Below, in pieces: positions 16,169-21,583 of a DNA stretch of 21,583 nucleotides (positions are counted from its first letter, which is position 1; every line of letters starts with the position of its first letter). Source of the DNA: Ophiostoma sp. CBS 140.51. Taxonomy: Eukaryota > Ascomycota > Sordariomycetes > Ophiostomatales > Ophiostomataceae. The translations under genes were made by a program, and so were the position numbers. The stretch covers positions 1 to 21,583 of the forward strand of contig JANSLP010000455.1 of assembly GCA_029298735.1 (NCBI GenBank), read 5' to 3'. The notes beneath the pieces are model-generated. The model was not told the origin of the DNA, did no database searches, and saw only the letters and a program-made list of their open reading frames with translations.

Positions 16169-16915
16169 ATGGCCGATAAATTCAGCCCGGCGTTGATCGT
16201 CGTCGACCTGCAAGAGGACTTTTGTCCACCAGTGAGTCCATGAATCCACTCGTCCGAAATATCGTCATGAGCGTCCCACTGACCTGCTTAGAACGGCTCT
16301 TTGGCCGTCCCCGAGGGCCGCGAGACCGTCGCTGTCGTCAACCAGATGCTCGCCCTCCCCCGGTTTGTCCTCCGCATCGCCACCAAGGACTGGCACCCCC
16401 AGGACCACATCTCGTTCGCCTCCAATCACCCGGGCAAACAACCGTTTGTCGATTTCACCACGGTGACCAATCCGCTGAACCCGGACGAGCCGTCCTACCG
16501 CACACGCCTGTGGCCGGACCACTGCGTGCAAAACACGCCAGGCGCCGAGCTTGTCCCGGACTTGCAGGTGAAGGGACTGGATAAGATTATTGAAAAGGGC
16601 ACCAACAAGGACGTCGAAATGTACAGCGCGTTCTACGACCCCTTCACCAACCCGCGGGTGAGCGACAGCGGACTGGTGGGCCTCTTGAAAGAACACAAGG
16701 TGACGCATGTCTACGTCGTTGGCCTGGCTGCCGACTATTGTGTGCGGTGCACGGCATTGGACGCACTGAGTGAAGGCTTCGAGACATACATTGTCGAGGA
16801 GGGCACGCGGGCCGTGGACGCAGGCGCATGGCCGACCGAACGGGAAAAATTGGTTGCAGCAGGTGTGCACATTGTGCACTTGGGCGGCCCCGAGGTGGCC
16901 AGATTGAGTCAATAA
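16169..16915 (+). CDS. pnc1: Nicotinamidase Pnc1 (one intron)
   Basis: Nicotinamidase (isochorismatase fold) deaminates nicotinamide to nicotinic acid for NAD+ salvage and, in yeast, relieves nicotinamide inhibition of sirtuins. Joining 16169-16231 to 16292-16915 gives 228 aa (yeast Pnc1 is 216). The catalytic triad is D13 (VVDLQEDF), K123 (IIEKGTNKD) and C171 (GLAADYCVR). Metal ligands read as D54 and H56 (KDWHPQDH) and H98 (LWPDHCV), matching the spacing of yeast Pnc1. The splice restores DFCPPNGSLAVPEG, the usual sequence after the first catalytic aspartate. The start has a strong CACC-ATG context. The gene is divergent from hmg1. Two CACGTG motifs lie about 230 and 420 bp upstream. Family identity is very secure. 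Confidence 0.96.
16232..16291 (+). other. Spliceosomal intron in pnc1
   Basis: This 60-nt phase-0 intron has donor GTGAGT, branch CTGAC (about 16279-16283) and acceptor CTTAG ending at 16291. Retention places a TGA in frame four codons in. Confidence 0.94.
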
Positions 16916-16945
16916 GGATGGGGGCGGCAAAGAATAGAAAAGAAT

Positions 16946-16951
16946 AATAAA
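16946..16951 (+). terminator. Poly(A) signal of pnc1
   Basis: AATAAA lies about 30 nt after the stop codon in A-rich sequence. Confidence 0.5.
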
Positions 16952-17930
16952 TGTACGACTAAAATCGCGGCCTTGATGCCGATTTATTTACGCAAAATCA
17001 CGATATCATAAATATCTGCTCTACAATAGCTCGGAAACCAGTATCATCTGCCAAACGCAAGCATGCATGCGCCTTAGCTGAGTTCGCCTTTAGGAAATGC
17101 ATCCGTGCAAATGGTATCGTGTTATATGGGAGTAGATATTCGTGGGGATAGCGGCCGAATCTGATGAGCAAACCAAATAGCATGGTAAGCTCCAAAGATC
17201 GGAAGAGTCGACGACAACGAGCAAACCATCCGTATTCGATCAGCCCGTTGGCAACCAGTTATAGCCATCCCTCTCTGTCTTCTTTATCTCATCTATCTTG
17301 ATAAGATATTTGGAGATACTGATATCTGGTCAACCCCGGAATTCATAGATAGCGACCAAACGCCCGGGTCCTATCGCTGTTCCTATGGGAAAGGGTAGGC
17401 TGTGTGTAGGATGCGGCAGCCACCGAGCACCGGCGCGCCGTTTGCCCAGAACCCAAAAATGGGGGAAACCCAATAGCGAATAAAAGGGTTCTGCGGGGTG
17501 CGCCACAAGGTCGCTGCAGGCGAAGAAATGCGGAAGGCGGCAGACGACTGCCGGTGTGAATCATTTTAGTATTTCAGTACGTAACGGTGGTTGTCTTTTC
17601 ACCGTCTTCTTTCCTTTTGTGTTCTTTTTATTCTCGTCATTAGGTTTGGTGCCGATACAAGTCGACTTCGCTTGTAAGCAGGGCGAACGGCTATCCGGCA
17701 GCGGATAAGTGTTATGCGTGCGTCGGGAGAAAGCCGTTGACATAAGAATTACACATGTCAGGTCATGGCGCAGTTGTGAGAAGAAACAATCAAATAACTG
17801 TCTGCTTTCAACAGAAGGTGACTTGGTGGGTATTTAAATAAAAAAAGAAAAGAAGGCTTCCGGGAAAGAGTCATGGAAGAAGAAAAAGAAAAGCATGAAA
17901 GAGCAAGAAGGGAATAAAAGAAGGTCACCG

Positions 17931-17944
17931 CTGGCAGCTGCCAG
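17931..17944. repeat. 14-bp perfect palindrome
   Basis: CTGGCAGCTGCCAG is identical to its reverse complement. It lies in the gene-poor region, next to GA-rich sequence. It could be a dimeric factor site, but nothing ties it to a gene. Confidence 0.5.
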
Positions 17945-19374
17945 TCAGCAATCACCTTTGCTTGGCTGAAATGGCGACATTTGTATGTGAGTCGACCGGC
18001 CGGGCGTCCAGAACCTTTTTGGTCCCAATTTGAAAAGCCCCAGATAGCGTTGTATTCATTTTCAGCGCGTTCCTGGCTCCGACGAGCACCACGACGGTGT
18101 ACATGTTAGCTTCGTTTTATTTTTCTGCCCTTTGTTGACGGCGTGTCATAAAACCGAGCTCCGAGCAGATGAGACATAGAGAGACAGAAAAAGGCAGAAA
18201 GAAGAAAAAAAGGGAGAGCCCAAATGGCAATACAGTTCTAAGAAAAGTAAGTTGAAACTAAAAGAAAGGAGGAAGTAAAGAAGAAAACGAATGGCGTCAG
18301 TCGTAGAGTCGCCATGTAGCGATGTCTTCCAACAATCGTTCGTCTCGTGTTATTCAGTGCTGTCCTCTCTTTCTCTTTTTCCTTCCATTCCACCTCATAT
18401 CATTCGTTCGTCGTCGTCAGCCTCGCGAAATCCTCGGTCGATTCTCGTGAAAAGGACGGCAGCTCGTGTTTTATAATAAGAATGAAAGACATACGATTCT
18501 ACAAGGCTCCGTCCCGGTCAAGGGACAATTTGAACAAAAACAAACAGTCGGGGACGGAAGTCTTTATGTCAGTAAGTTCAACGACTGCAACAACTGCTGT
18601 AACTGCCTGTAATTTGGAGCACTGGACACTGAAAACAGAAGGAGCGGGAACGGATCTGACATCCGCCACGGCGCGGTGGTCGGAACGGAGACGGACTAGC
18701 CCAGACAGGCGGGTGGGTTGCTCCTTCCTCTGGTGGTGTTGGGTGGTGTGGGCGTCGGCTGTTTGGGATGGCTTCCTTTTTTGTGCCTATCTTCTCTTCG
18801 TCTCGCAGTTTACGTTTTGTTTTTTTTGTTTTTCTCCGCTTCGGCCAAGGCAACAGGGTTCGGGTGCAGGTGCACGTTGGTGCAGTTTTGTTGCTTTTTT
18901 ATTCACGAGCCAGCACCAAAACAGAGTAGCCTCGTTTTCCGACCGGCCCAAAAAAACCTTATTGTGAGGAGAAGGGGGAGAATGCTACGCATAGAAAATG
19001 AAACAAAAAGGAACACCCATAAAAGACGGAGATCCTCCAGGTGTCGCAATTGTTCTGCCGACGCGGGTCTGCACTTTCGCACGGCGCTCTCGTCAGTCGT
19101 CACCCACCGGCCGTTTCGCTTTCTTTTGATTCTTTTTTGGGGTCCTTTGACTTCCTTGCGCTCTATTTTCTTATTCTTTTATTCTCGAACTCGTTATTTA
19201 TATATTGACATCCTGTTCCTGTTTCTTCACTCCCCGTTTAGTCTTCATAAGCGGCTCATCGCATCCCCTTTCCCTTTACGGAAGCCCCATTTCAACGTCA
19301 CGTCAACAAAGAAAGTTCTATCAAATCAACACAACCTTACAACAAGACTTCACATTGACAAGACACAATTCGCC

Positions 19375-21219
19375 ATGACTATCTCCGGGGACGAAGCCCA
19401 GCCGGGCGACAAGGAAATCGAGCAGTCCACCTTCAACAGTGGCAGCCTGTCCGATGGCCCTGCCGAGGGTGCCTTGGCCGCACCAAACGGCGAGAAGTCG
19501 GCTACAGATGCGGCTACGGACCCTACCGCTACGGGAGAGGCTGATGTTACCACTGCAGCTCCTGCCGGTGAACCACTCTACGAAGATGGCCGCTCAACTC
19601 TTCAGACTGTTCTTATCATGGTCTCGCTCTGCTCCGCACTCTTCCTCGGCGCACTCGACGTCACCATCATCACCGTCGCCATTCCCACCATTGCCGCCGA
19701 TTTTAAGAGCACTGTCGGCTACACCTGGATCGGTTCTGCTTACCTTTTATCCAACGCTGCCACTGCACCCTCCTGGGGAAAGATCTCCGACATCTGGGGT
19801 CGCAAACCTGTCATCCTAGGCGCCGTCGCCATCTTCTGGATCGGGTCCCTGCTTTGTGCTGTTAGCCGCAACATGACCATGCTGATTGTTGCGCGTGCTA
19901 TCCAGGGCATTGGCAGTGGTGGCATTATTATCCTCGTCAACGTCTGTATTAGCGACCTGTTCTCGATGCGCAAGCGCGGCCAGTACTACGGTTTCACGGG
20001 TCTTGTGTGGGCTGTCGCGGGTGGTATTGGCCCAGTTGTTGGCGGTGCTCTCACAGAACACGCCTCGTGGCGCTGGTGCTTCTACATCAACCTACCCATC
20101 TCCGGTGCTGGCTTTATTCTGCTCGTGTTTGTACTGAAATTGCACAACCCCAAGACGCCGATGCGCGCAGGCCTTGCTGCCGTCGACTGGCTCGGCAGTT
20201 TTGCCGTCAGCGCTGGCACACTTTTGGTGCTGCTCGGTCTGACCTTTGGCGATGTCATGTACCCTTGGAAGTCGGGCGCGGTCATCTCCATGATCATCAT
20301 TGGTGCTCTCGTGCTCGTGGCCTTTGCCTTTATTGAGGCTCGCATTGCTCGCTATCCCATCATCCCGATGCGTCTTTTCAACTCGCGTGTCGCCGTCGCC
20401 TCATTCGTCTGCTGCTTCTTCCACGGCATTGTGTTCGTGTCTGGCAGCTACTACCTCCCGCTCTACTTCCAGGCCGTCCTGGGTGCCACTCCTCTTCTGT
20501 CTGGTGTCTACGTTCTGCCCTACTCCATCGGCCTCTCCATCACCAGTGCCGCCGTCGGCATCGCCATCAAAAAGACGGGCAAGTACCTGCCGTTCATCAT
20601 TGCCGGCTTTGTCTTGTTGACCGCCGGCTTTGCCCTCTTCACCAACCTCGGTGACCACGCCAACTGGGCCAAGATTATCCTGTACCAGATTGTCGCCTCC
20701 CTCGGTGTCGGCCCCAACTTCCAGGCTACCCTCCTCTCCCTCCACACCACCGTCGACCGCCGCGACGTCGCCTCGGCCACGGCCACGTTTGGCTTCATCC
20801 GCCAAATGTCCACCACCATTTCAGTTGTTATTGGCGGCGTCGTCTTCCAGAACCAGATGCAGCAGCAGCACGACAAGCTCGTGGCCAGCCTTGGCGCTGA
20901 GGCGGCCAACATGCTGTCGGGCAGCAATGCCGCGTCCTCTGTCGACGTCGTCGCTTCTTTGTTGTCCGGTCCCGCCCTGCAGACCGCCCGCTCGGCCTAC
21001 TGGGTCGCCATCCGCACCATGTTCATCATGTATGCGGCACTTGCAGGCGCCGGTCTCATCGCCTCCTTCTTTATCACGCAATCTACCCTAAGCACCGAAC
21101 ACGTTGACCACAAGACGGGTCTCGATGGCATGCGCGGCCGCGAGGATGACGAGAAGGCTGCCAAGAAGGCGAAGCAGACCGATGGTGACGGTGAGACCGG
21201 TGTCAAGGTGGAGGCGTAG
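19375..21219 (+). CDS. MFS drug:H+ antiporter, DHA2-type 14-TM transporter
   Basis: This plasma-membrane major facilitator protein is predicted to export toxic compounds or metabolites using the proton gradient. ATG 19375 (CGCC-ATG) gives 614 aa. The open frame extends upstream to 18718, but that segment is T-rich, basic and lacks homology, so it is taken as leader. A hydrophilic acidic tail (about 1-75) precedes TM1, which carries LDVTIITVAIPTIA, the DHA2-type TM1 motif. Motif A appears as GKISDIWGRKPVI (about 135-147). The antiporter motif C appears as GGIGPVVGG (216-224). The hydrophobic pattern is consistent with about 14 helices, with an extracellular loop before the last one (about 500-545). 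A charged Lys/Glu/Asp-rich C-terminal tail ends the protein. The substrate cannot be told, and no biosynthetic cluster adjoins it inside the window. Confidence 0.93.
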   Translation: MTISGDEAQPGDKEIEQSTFNSGSLSDGPAEGALAAPNGEKSATDAATDPTATGEADVTTAAPAGEPLYEDGRSTLQTVLIMVSLCSALFLGALDVTIITVAIPTIAADFKSTVGYTWIGSAYLLSNAATAPSWGKISDIWGRKPVILGAVAIFWIGSLLCAVSRNMTMLIVARAIQGIGSGGIIILVNVCISDLFSMRKRGQYYGFTGLVWAVAGGIGPVVGGALTEHASWRWCFYINLPISGAGFILLVFVLKLHNPKTPMRAGLAAVDWLGSFAVSAGTLLVLLGLTFGDVMYPWKSGAVISMIIIGALVLVAFAFIEARIARYPIIPMRLFNSRVAVASFVCCFFHGIVFVSGSYYLPLYFQAVLGATPLLSGVYVLPYSIGLSITSAAVGIAIKKTGKYLPFIIAGFVLLTAGFALFTNLGDHANWAKIILYQIVASLGVGPNFQATLLSLHTTVDRRDVASATATFGFIRQMSTTISVVIGGVVFQNQMQQQHDKLVASLGAEAANMLSGSNAASSVDVVASLLSGPALQTARSAYWVAIRTMFIMYAALAGAGLIASFFITQSTLSTEHVDHKTGLDGMRGREDDEKAAKKAKQTDGDGETGVKVEA

Positions 21220-21255
21220 AAGGCGAGAAGAAGATGAAAGAGAAGGACGAGTGAA

Positions 21256-21261
21256 AATAAA
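21256..21261 (+). terminator. Poly(A) signal of the MFS transporter gene
   Basis: AATAAA lies about 37 nt after the stop codon, just before the T-rich tandem repeat. Confidence 0.5.
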
Positions 21262-21297
21262 AGTATATATCCCCATGGACCTAGATTGAGCATCTGT

Positions 21298-21366
21298 TTG
21301 TCTTCTTTTTGTCTTCTTTTTGTCTTCTTTTTGTCTTCTTTTGTTTTCTTTTGTTTTCTTTTGTTT
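21298..21366 (+). repeat. Degenerate 10-11-bp T-rich tandem repeat
   Basis: About six to seven head-to-tail units are seen. Three 11-bp copies of TCTTCTTTTTG are followed by one 10-bp TCTTCTTTTG, then two TTTTCTTTTG and a partial unit. The graded change (11 bp to 10 bp, TC to TT) suggests local slippage. It lies in the MFS gene's 3' flank, 80 bp past the stop codon. Confidence 0.85.
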
Positions 21367-21583
21367 ACATTTCTTTGATTTATTCCCTCCGCATGGGTCA
21401 GCATGGCATCATACATAGACATAATCAGCATACCAGTACATACAATTAATACAAATTCATATATATCTCAAAATACTATGCGTAGAATGTATATTGCTAA
21501 ATCTTTACTTCAACAATACAATGTATGGGATTCGATCTTGTTAAAATAGATTTGGCTTGATATTTATTATCATTTTCGTGAAA

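Larger units (their letters stand above)
16916..19374. other. Gene-poor region between pnc1 and the MFS transporter gene
   Basis: No conserved protein is recognised across 2.46 kb on either strand. Frames of 60-220 codons are low-complexity and lack family motifs. The frame of the MFS gene stays open back to 18718 but reads as non-coding upstream of 19375. Palindromes GCATGCATGC (17061-17070) and CTGGCAGCTGCCAG (17931-17944) are present. GA-rich plus-strand blocks cover about 17815-17925 and 18168-18292, followed by CT-rich sequence at 18330-18415. GTAAGT donor-like motifs occur near 18247 and 18571. The last 250 bp (about 19120-19374) are T/C-rich and end CGCC-ATG, fitting the MFS leader. 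An unannotated non-coding transcript or long promoter is possible. Confidence 0.5.
21220..21583. other. 3' flank of the MFS gene to window end
   Basis: The segment holds a poly(A) signal, the tandem repeat and about 200 bp of AT-rich sequence to the window edge. No gene start or RNA gene is recognised. Confidence 0.6.

Noticed and set aside
833..16915. A pyrimidine-catabolism or NAD-salvage gene cluster linking dihydropyrimidinase and nicotinamidase
   Set aside because: The two genes are over 13 kb apart with unrelated housekeeping genes between them, and no partner enzymes of either pathway are present.
18347..18967. 206-codon plus-strand frame in the gap before the MFS gene
   Set aside because: Composition is irregular, with no recognisable domain, and it overlaps other random frames. 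Treated as non-coding.
18718..19374. 219-codon upstream extension of the MFS transporter
   Set aside because: It is open by chance in T/C-rich sequence, with no transporter homology. ATG 19375 has the proper context and is followed by a typical hydrophilic N-tail and TM1.

Overview
This window is a stretch of filamentous-ascomycete (Pezizomycotina, most likely Sordariomycete) chromosome. The supporting signs are short introns (56-69 nt) with CTAAC/CTGAC-type branch points, CT-rich leaders on coding strands, CACC/CGCC-ATG start contexts, AATAAA signals, GC-rich codon use, and fungal forms of every recognisable protein. Genus cannot be told from the sequence alone.

Layout, left to right: tRNA-Ala(AGC) on the minus strand with its T-run terminator (1-79); a gap with intron-like signals (80-832); a dihydropyrimidinase/hydantoinase gene with one intron (833-2506, +); an intronless secreted GH3 beta-xylosidase (2886-5399, +); a hemerythrin-HHE protein with one intron (5977-6866, +); the Hsp70/Hsp90 co-chaperone Sti1/Hop (7563-9338, +); HMG-CoA reductase (9882-13640, -), convergent with sti1; a 2.5 kb divergent intergenic region; a Pnc1-type nicotinamidase with one intron (16169-16915, +); a 2.5 kb gene-poor region; and a 14-TM MFS DHA2-type transporter (19375-21219, +) followed by a short degenerate tandem repeat.

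The genes do not form an obvious pathway or biosynthetic cluster. They cover pyrimidine/hydantoin catabolism, hemicellulose breakdown, metal/oxygen-binding or redox function, chaperoning, sterol/isoprenoid synthesis, NAD+ salvage and export. No transposon, CRISPR array, integrase or clear horizontally acquired block was seen, and I do not see an undescribed multi-gene system.

The points most worth a second look are regulatory. They are a step-type heat-shock element upstream of sti1, a probable HMG-CoA reductase leader intron that would remove an overlapping uORF while leaving a four-codon uORF, an inverted pair of XlnR-like motifs upstream of the xylosidase, an alternative in-frame start of the HHE protein, and a divergent-promoter-like composition in the gene-poor gap at 18.2-18.4 kb.
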